Positions 12,901 through 21,749 of a stretch of 64,000 bases of DNA are shown here, piece after piece. Source of the DNA: Melitaea cinxia (taxonomy: Eukaryota > Arthropoda > Insecta > Lepidoptera > Nymphalidae); NCBI RefSeq assembly GCF_905220565.1, contig NC_059418.1, forward strand, positions 11,151,441-11,215,440, written 5' to 3'. The position numbers and the translations under genes were made by a program. Positions within the stretch are counted from its first letter, which is position 1; every line of letters begins with the position of its first letter. The notes below the pieces were generated by a model, which had not been told where the DNA came from, did not search any database, and saw only the letters and a list, made by a program, of their open reading frames with translations.

Positions 12901-15900
12901 TTCTAAATATTGCATCATCATTTGGCAAGTGCCATCGTTTTGATTGATGATTTTTTGATTCTGCATAGTTAATTTATAAAAGATTGGAAATACAATTGAA
13001 TACATATATATACACGACCTACGTATGTCTTCCAATACTTAATGAAAAAGTATTTAAAAATGTGTTCTTCAAGAGGAAAAAGCTTCTAATTCTAAGAGTA
13101 TTATTACCTCTTGCTGTAAAAAATATCAGTCTTCGATAATCTGCCAGTAACTTGTTTGTGAAGATAAACTTGAACTATCCAAAATATCGCTTCAGCCTGC
13201 AATATCCCACTGCTGAGCATAGACCTCTTTCCTCGTGTAGGAGAAGGATAAAGAGAGAGAAGAGCTTAATCGACCACGCTGCTCCAATGCGGTTTGGCGG
13301 ATCCCTACTATGTATAAAGATCACTATCAGGTGTTCATGATAACAACCGGGACCGACAGCTTAACTCGCTCTCCCAGGCACGGTGAGGAGACCCACAGGG
13401 ACTGTACAAGCACCCAGACCACGGCAAACATTTGTATGGCCAATGTTTGTCATGTGCGGGGATCGACCGTTGCGCCAACGCGTCATTCAAAATATCTAAT
13501 ATATAAAATTCTCGTGTCACGGTGTTTGTAGTTAAACTCCTCCGAAACGGTTTGACCGATTCTCATGAAATTTTGTGTGCATATTGGGTAGGTCTGAGAA
13601 TTGAACAACATCTATTTTTCATCCCCCTAAATTTTTAGGATAGTCCACTCCTAATTTTTTTTTTTTAATTTTTAGATAAATTAGTATTTTTATTTTTTTA
13701 TGATACAATATAAAAAAATACATACAGCCCTAAATTTTCAACCCTCTACCACCAACCCCTATTTTTAATAATAATAGCATTTTAATTTTAATAGCAGCAA
13801 GACAACGATTGCCGCGTCAGCTAATATTATAAATAAAAAGGAATGAAACTAATTTCAATGTTCATTAAATTATATAAATTAATTAAATATCAAAGAGAAT
13901 AAAAATAAGTTTTACGTTTGCTAAGAGACATGACAAAAAGAATAATTTAATCTTAAGATATTATTAATTATATCTTTGTGATAAAGTTTTGTGAAAAAAT
14001 AATATTAGCGTAGTTGTTATCGCAATTTATGTTGAAATAATTGTAAATGTTCCTTAAAAGGAAATTAAATAAATACCTAGAGGATATTTATACAAACCGA
14101 AAAAAAACCAATTTGGCTTTTTTATGCGACTAGGGTGGCAAAGAACCTATGGTAAGCGGATACCAGTCTATGGACACATTTACAGTTTACTATGTCACCG
14201 GGCGGGGTGACCGAGTATTTAGACCTGTAGCGACATCTATCGAGCAACATATGAATTACGAACTAAGAACTGACGTATCCTACATCGCTATATCAAAGTT
14301 ATCAGAGCGATTGAGTATATATACAAGAACCCGACAGCAACCGTTGGGGCGCTAGCCCACCAGACACAACATCCGTCTGGTTGGAGGATCCTCCCTTTTC
14401 AATGGGGTATGAGGAATTTAACACCCTGTCCATCACACCCCCAAAGACCTAGCCGCGAAAGAAAATGAGACCCCTACTAAAGAGCTCGGGAAGGTCGTTC
14501 GTCCTAAGAGTTTCCTAACGAGATCGCACCTTGGCTTAAGACAAAGTCGGAACGGAGTGAACGCTATGCGGAGCGCTAATTCGGACTACGGGCGACCTGC
14601 TCGCTTAGGCGAGTTTGGGTCGCCTCTATGGACGGCTGCAATACAAGGAGCTATTTGCTTACCCTCAGGAGCCCTCACTGCTTGAGAACTGTGTTATTTA
14701 GCTGTGATCATCTGTAAGGTTGCTGTACTGCCCCATTCGGTCTGATCCAAATTCCTTACCTTACCTTTCCTTACCGTTACCTTACCTTTCCTTTCCTTAC
14801 GTTACCTTTTACCTTTTGTGTAGATGCATCAATTTAGATAATTTATTATTAAATTGAAAGGTGGTACTCGTCATGTAGACCTATTGAAATTTGATTGAGA
14901 TCTGACAAGTAGTTATTGAGTTATCTTCAATAATTTGTATTGTACTATTCTTTGAATTATAATTTGAAGTCGGGTTTTATCGGTTTTCCAGAAAACGCAA
15001 ACATTTAATTTTCTTCCTCTTACCTACAGTGAACTCAAAGCCACTCACCTTCGACGAGGTCTACAACCAGAGCTCACCGACCAACTGCACGGTCTACTGC
15101 GGCGGTCTGACCACCGGTCTTACGGAGGAACTCATGCAGAAGACCTTCCAGCCCTTCGGTACCATTCAGGAGATCCGTGTGTTTAAGGACAAAGGATATG
15201 CTTTTATAAGGTACGTCTTTAAAGTCACTCCAGGGGTTCCATATAATTCTTATCTCTAACTTTTTTAAAAGATTTTTATCAAAAAAATCCGGCAACGCTC
15301 TATGCCTAAGACTAGTACATCCAATCTCTTGTCAAAGAGGTATATTTAATTTAGTAGGTAAAGTAGGTAGGGTTTGCTTTTTTTTATTTTATTAGGTAGA
15401 TATATAAAGGACCTTAAAAATTAGGCTGTAACTACTATAACAGCTGCATCTACATTCAAAAGCCTAATTTGTGGACAATAGCTGGCTCTTCTGAAGTAAG
15501 AATTTGTAATGATATAATAATAATAATAAAGTTGTTTATCTATCCAGGATAACAAAACAGAATAAAATAGAATGAAACAATAAAATATTATTATCCAATA
15601 TATAAAATTCTCGTGTCGCGGTGTTTGTAGTTAAACTCCTCCGAAACGGCTTGACCGATGCTCGTGAAATTTTTTGAGCCTATTGTAAATTATTTTTTAT
15701 TTTATTATGATTTGGCGTTAAAAAAATACACACAACCCTAAATTTTCACCCTTCTACCACCAACCCCTATTTTTAATAGCGTTTAGCGGCAAGACAACGT
15801 TTGCCGAGTCAGCTAGTAATTAAATATTATTAATAATTCTTGGACACTACCAGTATCACTGAGACTTTAAACGTCACATTTACCATATTTCGCGATGATC

Positions 15901-18900
15901 ATTTTAACATCATAGTTTTGAGTGTATCCATTAATTTGCACTTGCAGCTATACCAAAGTTTTGTGATCGGCCAATGACAAAATTGGTAAATTTTCAACTC
16001 CAATAATTCTTTCAAGGACAGTACTGTTCTTCTGTTCTGCTGATCTTCCACTCATATCAGCTCGCTTACTCGACTGCCACAGAGTATGTCCACAAACCTG
16101 TCCATGTTACGGTACAGTGTTCTGCCGATCAAATGATTTACATATGTCTTACTCAAACAACTTTATAACAAATAGTTTGTCAATACGCTAAAATGACATT
16201 AACATTTCTTTTCCAATTTCACCAGATTCTCAACAAAAGAGAGTGCGACCCATGCTATCGTCGCTGTTCATAACACTGATGTCAACGGGCAACCAGTTAA
16301 GTGCTCCTGGGGCAAGGAATCCGGGGACCCAAACAACGCTCAAACACAAGGACAGGTACGTTGATTTTGATTAACTGCCATATTGGTAGAATGAGCAATT
16401 TCGCTACTTTTTTCCTAGAACTGTTTGGCAGTGGCACTTTTCTGCTCCAGAACTTTGACTTCGAATCTTACTCTAAGTCCAAGGATGTGTTTATCGTGGG
16501 TCAGTCGCCAATAGTTTAGTAATACACTTGGTGCTGCAAACGTCCATAAGCTATAATAATCGCTTACGTTAAAAATATTGAAATCGCTCGCGTTAAAAAT
16601 ATTGAAATACAAAACAATGCAAATATTTCACAGCCATATGTAAGCCTTTGTTTTTGGGATTAAATATAAACCTAGGTATACGGTATTCAATATACACCAC
16701 GGTATACCGCGCGTTTTCACTTGAATAATACATTAAGATATCTTATATATTGTACATTTATAATTAATGATATCACTCCGACACGCAACTGGTACTCCTC
16801 AAGAATGTTTACTCTGACTGTTGCAAGAGATCTCTCTCTCTCAGAGAACTCTCAGACGACCTCCTGAGCCCTCTGTCTTGTAACTGTTTCCCACGATTTT
16901 ACTCTAACTTCCAAAAAAGGTGGAAGGTTACTCAATTCGACCATATATAATTTTTTTTTAATGTATGTTCGGGGATAACTTCGTCGTTTATGAACCGATT
17001 TTGATAATCATTTTTTTTTTTGTTGGAAAGAAGATACTTAAAGTTAAACTACAAAAATCAAATCAATCTTTGTAATATTAGTATAGTATAATATACAGAT
17101 AATATAATAATGTCTCATTTGACTACAAATTTCAATCCTAAATACATACTATTTATAATAACAAATATCCATTCCCATTGTCCTCTCCTATTATTGACGT
17201 ACTCTATCCCCAATATTGACAGTGTGTAACCGCTTTAAAATCAACAATAAAATTAATAATTTATTTGTTGACACGGGATTATTAGATTATAAGCTAACCT
17301 CTCTCTAACATGACATTTTTGTAAAGGTTTTATAAATATTTGCACTTTATTATGTGATTGTACGTAATGTTTAAATTATATTTATTTAGGACCTTAATTA
17401 GGGCCAGTAAAGTTGAAAGTGATTGTCAAAGTTTCTGATTTTGACCCCTAGGGGACAAAAATGAATAAATTGATTTTTTTTTTGCTTGTATATAAGGACA
17501 AAACGATGGTGTCAATTTATTTTTAATATGTTAATTATTAACTAGAAAAGTATGACTAGGAATTATGTAGAAATAATAATTAATCGTGGACATGTTCGCG
17601 CATACTGTGTGGCTACGGTACTAAAGAATATAGCCACCCCCTCTCTTCCCGTGGGTGTCGTAAGAGGCGACTAAGGGATAACACAGTTCCACTACCACCT
17701 TGGAACTTAAAAAGCCGACCCGGTGGCGGGATAACCATCCAACTGCTGGCTTTAAAATACACAGGCCGAAGACGGGCAGCAGCGTCTTCGGTGCGACAAA
17801 GCCAGTCCTGCGGTCACCAACCCGCCTGCCCAGCGTGGTGACTATGGGCAACACACATGAGTTCACGTTAGTTTTGGCGTAAACTTGTGGAGGCCTATGT
17901 CCAGCAGTGGACTGTATAGGCTGTAATGTTGATGAAATGATGATGTTCGCGCATAACAAACAAACAGAAAATAAAAAACGAGTGTGCTTTAGACCACACG
18001 ACAGAAGTAAAACTTCTGCACAATAGGCCTGCACTGTGTCTTAGATATAGTGGTAACTGGCTATGAGAGAGAGAGAGAAAGAAAATGTGTGCTAATACTC
18101 TCAAGCTCCGTTCGCCTCGCCCGATCACACTTTTCGTAACGCTCTCGTCACACATTCACCTTACTCCCCAAGTCAAGCGTGCAAACTTGATTCATTGCAA
18201 AAAAATATCTAAATTTTATCGAAACAATTTCGTAATCATGAAATCGTCACGTACAAACTTACTTTTCCGCTTTATTAGGTAATACAGCCTCCCGTCTCAT
18301 CCATTACCGATTTTGCATTTCTAAGATCCTCAGATATCTTTTGACATTATTTATGTTGGATTAAAATTCCGTTTTCGTCTCTGTAAGCGCTTTGATGTTA
18401 ATTGAACGATTAATAATTGAAATAACATAATTAGTATGTAGATTTTCTATTTGATTAAAATAATATCTATAGCTTATATTAATTACGTTTTAAAGGCTTT
18501 TAGGATTGACCTTTTAGTTGAAATAATTGTGTTTGCTTGCAAACGAGATAAACCCGACTTCAATTACATCGACAAGTAATACAACGTACATAGACGAAAA
18601 AATAGTCAAGTAAATTTGAGTTATCAAAGATTACTCAAAAAGTACTAATCAAATCTTGATGAAATTTAATTGAAACTATGCGAATAACACCAACTATCGT
18701 TTAAAAATCATATTATCGAAACCTGTCTAAGCAATAAAAAGTTATAAGGGTAATACAACGACGATCGACGAAAAAATAGTTAAGTAAATACGCATTATTA
18801 GACATTAATCAAAAAGTATTTATTAGAAGTCAATTAAATTTAAATCGCACCGCATCAACCGCGCCACCTTTCGCTTAAAAAAATCATGGAAAACCGTTCA

Positions 18901-21443
18901 CCTAATCATAACTTCTGGGCCATGGCCGTTTTGGCCGTAGGGTAAATACCCATGCTTACAACCGCGACTTTATTTGTTTTACATCAAACCCTCTTAGCTC
19001 GAAGCAGGCGATACCACGATAATAGCTGGAATATAAAACGTATTGAAGCGTGTTTGTTTTCAATTTCCAGTTCAAACAAAATTTAATTTAAACTTTTGTA
19101 TCATAATGTAGTTTCTGTATTTTTTTTACTCAACTTCGTGAATACATTTCAATTTTATAAAGATGCTGGTCTCGGCCTTCCTCGTTAAATGGGCTGTCCA
19201 ACACAAAGAGAATTTTTAATTTCAGCGATTAAACAAACAAACAAACAAACCTTTCAACTTTATACTATTAGGATAAGATAAGACTTGTAGCCCCTCGAGG
19301 TTTAGCTTGAGTTAGTGAGTTGAGAGTTGAGATTTGAGCCTCAATATACTAGCTGTTTCTTTCAGTTTTACTCGCATAAGTGCCAAGACAAAATTTGTTA
19401 ATCTGGAACTCCAGATATTTATGTACCAAGTTTCCTTGCTATCGGTAATTTTTGCGTGAACTTTTATCATGTTTTACGATACTCAAGACGAAAAAGTAGT
19501 CAAGTAAATGTAGGTTATCAAAGATTACTCAAAAATTAGTTATCAGTCAATCAAATTTAAATGAGACCACAAGTAAAAAGACCCACAAGGACGTCTGTCC
19601 TATAACCAGACTGAAAAGAAATATTTGCACAAATAAAAATGTCCATCCCGAGCGGGAATCGAACCTGGAATTGGCCAAACACGCACAACTACACCACATC
19701 ATGTCACCATGTCATTACTTCATCATCATCATTATTTCAGCCTATCGCAGTCCACTACTGGACATAGGTCTATTTCTCTTATTAATAAATGAAAATTATA
19801 CGTCTAGCTCGGCGGTACAGCGTACAGCCCATTCGGAGCGTACACCGGAGGCGTTCCCCCCGCGTCGTACTGGTACAATACATACCCTCAGCAACTGGGA
19901 GGGTTCCTGCAAGGCGTGCAAGGTGTCCAGGGCTACTCCTATGCGGGCCAGTTCGCGGGCTACCAGCAACAGTATATGGGGTAAGATTTGTGATAAATGA
20001 TTTTTTTAAGTATTACCAAAGCCTTTCTAAATGATTACGAAAATGTAATGAAAATTGGCGAAACTACTTTGCCTTTGAAAATATTTTTGAAGTGGATCTT
20101 CTTTGAATTCGTTTTGATTTGAAACTCGATGAAACGTAATTGCGTCGTGATTAAGAAAGAAATAGATTAGATTATATTACTGCTCAAAACGCGTAACTAC
20201 GACGCGCACTTACGAGCTTCTCACGAGACCCTGATCATCGTCGATAGAACAAATCACAACGGCCTATCTTCCTACAGCTTTTCAGATGTTACACTTCTAC
20301 CGTGTGCGAATTTCACACTTTGGGGGTGCGTAAGAACCATGGTGTTGAGTCCCTCATCCCCCATCGAAAAGGGAGGATCCTCCGACCAGACGGGTGTTGT
20401 GTCTGGTGGGCTACTGGCCCGACGGTTGTTGTCGGGATCTTGTATATATACTCAATCACTTTGAAATCTCTGATAGCGCGATGTAGCATACGTCAGTTTT
20501 CTCTAATTACGTAGCTAGTAGTCGCGCGATAGATGTCGCCACAACACCTTCACTTTACAATCAATATTTTAATTGCATTTTTTTTTCTTTTTGTAACGTA
20601 GATAATAAATTCTATGCAAAATAAATATTTTCATTTCAATGTCATATCAAAACAAATTTTGGAAAAGTATCATTTATTTGGTAACAATTATTGCATAAGA
20701 ACACATGCTATTAATTATCTGTAATTTATAAGCCCTAAATGATTATAACATATTTGCAGTATGGGAGGAGTCCAGCTCCCGTGGGCTCTAGGTGGCGGTG
20801 TTGGCGGAGTAGGAGGAGTGGGAGGGGTCGCTGCTATGTCCCAACCACCTCAAGTGCTGCACTACCCAGTTCAGCACTTTCAAGTTCAACCAGTAAGTTG
20901 CAGTGTTATTGTACCATTACCTTCCTTAACGTAATCCTGTCGGGCTGCTACAGGTTTTAAGAAAGATATTTCAGGCTATATTCTTAATTAGCTTCTGCCC
21001 ACGACTTCGTCTGCGTGGAAAAGTTACTTTGGGCTGACTTTAACTTTAATCGTTTGCGAAACTTTAACTGTCTACGCAGCGCACGCAGCGGAGCTCTCAA
21101 AAGGGAAAAAACTCGGATTTTGAAATATTCTTCATTGGTGCTCAGCTCCTATTGGTTTTAGCGTGATGATATACAGCCTAAAACGCTATCTAACATTTAA
21201 AGAATTTTTCAAATCGGACAAGTAGTTCCTGAGATTAGCGCGTTCAAGCAAACAAACAAACTCTTCAGCTTTATAATATTAGTATAGATATTTAACTGAC
21301 TTACTCCTATTATTAATTGGTGATGTAAATTAATATCGTATATACTTTTTACTTGAGATTTTGATATATATAATAATTACGATATTTTTCTATAATTACA
21401 GATCGGAGAAGATGAATGGCTGGCACCGAGTTTGCTTGTGTGA
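6850..21443 (+). CDS. Rox8: TIA-1/TIAR (Rox8)-like RNA-binding protein, 3' seven coding exons
   Basis: Seven exons (6850-6925, 10310-10412, 15030-15210, 16226-16355, 19808-19980, 20760-20892, 21402-21443) join in phase to encode 278 residues and a stop. The order is second half of RRM2 (RNP1 KGYGFVSF), linker with the family signature TNWATRKPPAPK, RRM3 (RNP2 TVYCGG, RNP1 KGYAFIRF), then a Gly/Gln/Tyr-rich tail. This is the TIA-1/TIAR/Rox8 architecture. Known members bind U-rich RNA, help U1 snRNP choose weak 5' splice sites, repress translation and nucleate stress granules. RRM1 and the first half of RRM2 are not in the window, so the gene starts to the left of base 1. All introns (509 to 4617 bp) carry repeats. 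Family assignment is very sure; strict orthology is inferred. Confidence 0.93.
6955..7150. mobile_element. Repeat D-type fragment
   Basis: Begins gctcgcgacttcgtccgcgt and ends with agccgtttcagagattagcc and aataaacagacagacaaaat, a standard pair of motifs in this repeat class. It lies 30 bp after a Rox8-like donor. Confidence 0.65.
7314..7645 (-). mobile_element. 5'-truncated RTE LINE, 3' end only
   Basis: Inverted orientation: cagcctattgtagtccactg, cataggcctccccaagttcg and cgtcggtccaacgggccgga match 48478-48800, the 3' end of the RTE copy in the zinc-finger intron. Confidence 0.78.
7648..8235. mobile_element. Repeat family A (two partial units)
   Basis: Bounded by aaccgacttccaaaaaagga at the left and ttgaagtcggttttttttt at the right, that is, inverted ACCGACTTC/GAAGTCGGT ends. 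Internally ttgactattttttcgtcgat and acgttgtat recur near 7895 and 8158. Confidence 0.75.
8691..9600 (+). pseudogene. Decayed copy of a multi-copy arthropod gene family of unknown function
   Basis: A frame from ATG 8691 gives 50 residues (MASSKRTYVNNANRFRNRFC then HICGKHTLKKF) with a CxxC motif. After a frame break, 8850-8910 reads MVCKTCVESFRLW, then 8921-9226 reads PIIWREPSNDHNDYYFCVVN and KWVYPTVPSVTRP. Remnants near 9430-9560 read NMGIKMHSIHSRLDR and ERFHQDIRFMEERS. From memory this order of motifs is that of a cysteine-motif protein family found in many copies in aphids, spiders and other arthropods, probably spread with mobile DNA. At least two stops or frame breaks show that it is dead. 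It sits within a Rox8-like intron. Confidence 0.75.
9601..10049. other. Rox8-like intron, no feature
   Basis: AT-rich sequence with no coding signal, no clear repeat and no splice-supported exon. Confidence 0.4.
10050..10235. mobile_element. Short element M1
   Basis: cgagtgtgc-like start: gtgtgctttagaccacacga, then ctgaagtaaaacttctt, later cgcccgatcacacttttcgt and cacgcattcaccagcttcct, ending near gtagttttacttcagt. The same module recurs six times in the window. Its ends repeat aagtaaaactt in inverted sense, as in a small non-autonomous DNA element. Confidence 0.7.
10310..10412 (+). CDS. Rox8: Rox8-like exon: end of RRM2 and linker
   Basis: Acceptor ttctttctag, donor gtaagt. Encodes 34 residues starting EAESAI and containing NGQWLGSRSIRTNWATRKPP, the alpha2-beta4 end of RRM2 plus the conserved TIA-1 linker. 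Phase 0 in, phase 1 out. A fragment of SINE family C starts about 50 bp after the donor. Confidence 0.94.
10731..11060 (+). mobile_element. SINE family C, full copy; partial copy at 10465-10545
   Basis: Starts ctgtgtggctagggcactaa, includes cttcccgtgggtgtcgtaag and gcagcagcgtcttcggtgcg, and ends gtggaggcctatatccagca, ataggctgtaatgatgatga. A fragment of the same family lies just after the exon ending at 10412. Confidence 0.85.
11525..11865 (+). mobile_element. Dispersed repeat F ending in a TGATGA tail
   Basis: GC-richer than its surroundings, with gtgcggggtcgtcaaagtcg, ggcgcagagcttaggcaact and a tail gactaaggccaatgatgat. The tail type suggests a LINE- or SINE-derived element; family unknown. 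Confidence 0.5.
12033..12371 (+). mobile_element. SINE S1, best full-length copy
   Basis: The tRNA-like head shows an A box (tggcgcaacggtta) and a B box (gggttcgacccccgc), so it is tRNA-derived and pol III-type. The body has gtgggtctccccaccgtgcc, gttaagccgtcggtcccgg and gatagcgatcgttactcaaa. The 3' tail ggcctatgcccagtagtggg, then aggctgaa, resembles the RTE 3' end. Confidence 0.88.
13192..13490 (-). mobile_element. SINE S1, inverted copy
   Basis: Runs from the inverted tail (agcctgcaatatcccactgc) to the inverted tRNA-like head (gtgcggggatcgaccgttgc, gccaacgcg). A Helitron-like element starts immediately after it. Confidence 0.82.
13495..13824 (+). mobile_element. Short Helitron-like element
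   Basis: 5' TCTAATATATAAAATTCTCG; 3' end gccgcgtcagCTAA preceded by a hairpin of ggcaa-type stem (gcaagacaacgattgc). TC start, CTRR end and subterminal hairpin are Helitron hallmarks. No Rep/helicase coding. Same family at 15594 and 39607. Confidence 0.7.
14180..14470 (-). mobile_element. Dispersed repeat G, copy 1
   Basis: Contains tagcgacatctatcgagcaa, gagtatatatacaagaaccc and cacaacatccgtctggttgg. It is the reverse complement of a diverged segment at 20315-20560, the other copy. Confidence 0.75.
14471..14820. mobile_element. Degenerate SINE-like sequence with S2-type end and (CCTTA)n
   Basis: ggagccctcactgcttgaga followed by gtgttatttagctgtgatca and tctgtaaggt is a diverged S2 segment (about 14660-14745). 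It is followed by irregular ccttacctttcc repeats to 14815. Confidence 0.55.
15030..15210 (+). CDS. Rox8: Rox8-like exon: first part of RRM3
   Basis: Acceptor tcttacctacag, donor gtacgt. The first two bases complete a Leu codon. Then NSKPLTFDEVYNQSSPTNC leads into RNP2 TVYCGG and the RRM3 alpha1-beta2 segment with a Phe-Gly-Thr turn, and into KDKGYAFI, where RNP1 is cut by the intron in phase 2. This split inside RNP1 joins exactly to the next exon. Confidence 0.95.
15594..15816 (+). mobile_element. Short Helitron-like element
   Basis: TCCAATATATAAAATTCTCG to tttgccgagtcagCTAG, with the hairpin cggcaagacaacgtttgccg before the CTAG end. It is shorter than the 13495 copy through internal deletion. 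Confidence 0.72.
16226..16355 (+). CDS. Rox8: Rox8-like exon: second part of RRM3
   Basis: Acceptor tttcaccag, donor gtacgt. The first base completes Arg of RNP1 (YAFIRF). The exon then encodes 43 residues including ESATHAIVAVHNTDVNGQ and KCSWGKESGDP, the conserved end of RRM3 in this family (vertebrate members carry a KCYWGKE-type sequence). Phase 0 out. Confidence 0.95.
16905..17060. mobile_element. Repeat family A fragment
   Basis: ctaacttccaaaaaaggtgg, aaggttactcaattcgacca, tttatgaaccgattttgata and ttgttggaaagaagatac correspond to 32697-32820. Confidence 0.65.
17610..17945 (+). mobile_element. SINE family C, full copy
   Basis: ctgtgtggctacggtactaa to gtggactgtataggctgtaa, then tgttgatgaa. 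About 330 bp with the family-wide internal hairpin gaagacgggcagcagcgtct, tc. Confidence 0.85.
17977..18190. mobile_element. Short element M1
   Basis: cgagtgtgctttagaccaca to tccccaagtcaagcgtgc, with a gagagagaga stretch inside. Confidence 0.7.
18525..18920. mobile_element. Repeat family A fragments
   Basis: aattgtgtttgcttgcaaac, cccgacttcaattacatcga and acgaaaaaatagtcaagtaa occur; the last motif recurs near 18770. Confidence 0.7.
19580..19790 (-). mobile_element. S1 head fragment and RTE/SINE tail fragment before a Rox8-like exon
   Basis: gtccatcccgagcgggaatc gives an inverted S1-type head near 19640. At 19720-19775 cagcctatcgcagtccacta and ctggacatagg form the shared tail, ending about 40 bp before the acceptor at 19807. 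Confidence 0.65.
19808..19980 (+). CDS. Rox8: Rox8-like exon: Gly/Tyr/Gln-rich tail, part 1
   Basis: Encodes 57 residues plus two bases, rich in Tyr, Gly and Gln (YSPFGAYTGGVPPASYWYN, then QGVQGYSYAGQF and YQQQYMG), the low-complexity tail that in TIA proteins drives granule assembly. Donor gtaagat is clear. The acceptor is the weak point: tacgtctag before CTC keeps phase 0 but has a poor pyrimidine tract, and a SINE tail fragment ends about 40 bp upstream. A nearby alternative acceptor or a small extra exon before it cannot be excluded. Confidence 0.85.
20315..20560 (+). mobile_element. Dispersed repeat G, copy 2 (inverted to copy 1)
   Basis: gggaggatcctccgaccaga, cttgtatatatactcaatca and gatagatgtcgccaca are the inverted counterparts of 14180-14470. 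Confidence 0.75.
20760..20892 (+). CDS. Rox8: Rox8-like exon: Gly-rich tail, part 2
   Basis: Acceptor atatttgcag, donor gtaagt. Completes a Gly codon and encodes MGGVQLPWALGGGVGGVGG followed by VAAMSQPPQVLHYPVQHFQ. Phase 0 out. The short Gly-Val repeat is GGN/GTN-rich DNA and may vary in length. Confidence 0.9.
20985..21290 (+). mobile_element. Dispersed repeat E
   Basis: ttagcttctgcccacgactt and cgtctgcgtgg to agctttataatattagtata. Lies between the last two coding exons of the Rox8-like gene. Confidence 0.7.
21402..21443 (+). CDS. Rox8: Rox8-like terminal coding exon
   Basis: Acceptor tataattacag. Encodes IGEDEWLAPSLLV and stops at TGA (21441-21443). Continuity of phase over all seven exons supports this end. 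Confidence 0.88.
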   Translation: MGEDEWLAPSLLV

Positions 21444-21743
21444 GGTCAACGCGCCGCTCCCCAAGACCCCTGCTGCTGTGTACACAAAGAGTGGATGTAA
21501 ACCCCCTCTGTACTATATTCAAACGACAACATTCTAGTCGTTCTGTTGTTATTTTTGCCGATTCTCGTTATTCTTGGCAATTCTGTTGTTATTGTAACGA
21601 TTGTGTTGTTATTGTAGCGATTGTGTTGTTATTGTAACGATTCTGTTGTTATTCTAGTCATTCCTGTAATTTATTGTTTTGTTTTACCGTAGTTTATTAT
21701 TCGTTATCGCTTATTAAAACTACGGATAATCAATTGAAATAAA
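21444..21743 (+). other. Rox8: Rox8-like 3' UTR, minimal form
   Basis: The sequence after the stop has no further coding potential and is U-rich in the transcript. The first canonical poly(A) signal, AATAAA at 21738-21743, would give a 3' UTR of about 300 nt. More signals occur far downstream (for example AATAAA near 23467 and 29184), so longer forms are possible. Confidence 0.6.
21541..21660 (+). repeat. 20-bp tandem repeat in Rox8-like 3' UTR
   Basis: Six consecutive blocks of exactly 20 bp; the core is TTCTGTTGTTATTGTAACGA. Blocks 3 to 6 (21581-21660) are nearly identical and blocks 1 and 2 are diverged. In the mRNA this is a U-rich array of UUGUUAUUGU. Confidence 0.85.
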
Positions 21744-21749
21744 ATTCGT

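Noticed and set aside
19671..20000. Plus-strand open frame of 109 codons over a Rox8-like exon
   Set aside because: It uses a different frame from the Gly/Tyr/Gln-rich one that fits both neighbours, and begins within SINE sequence.
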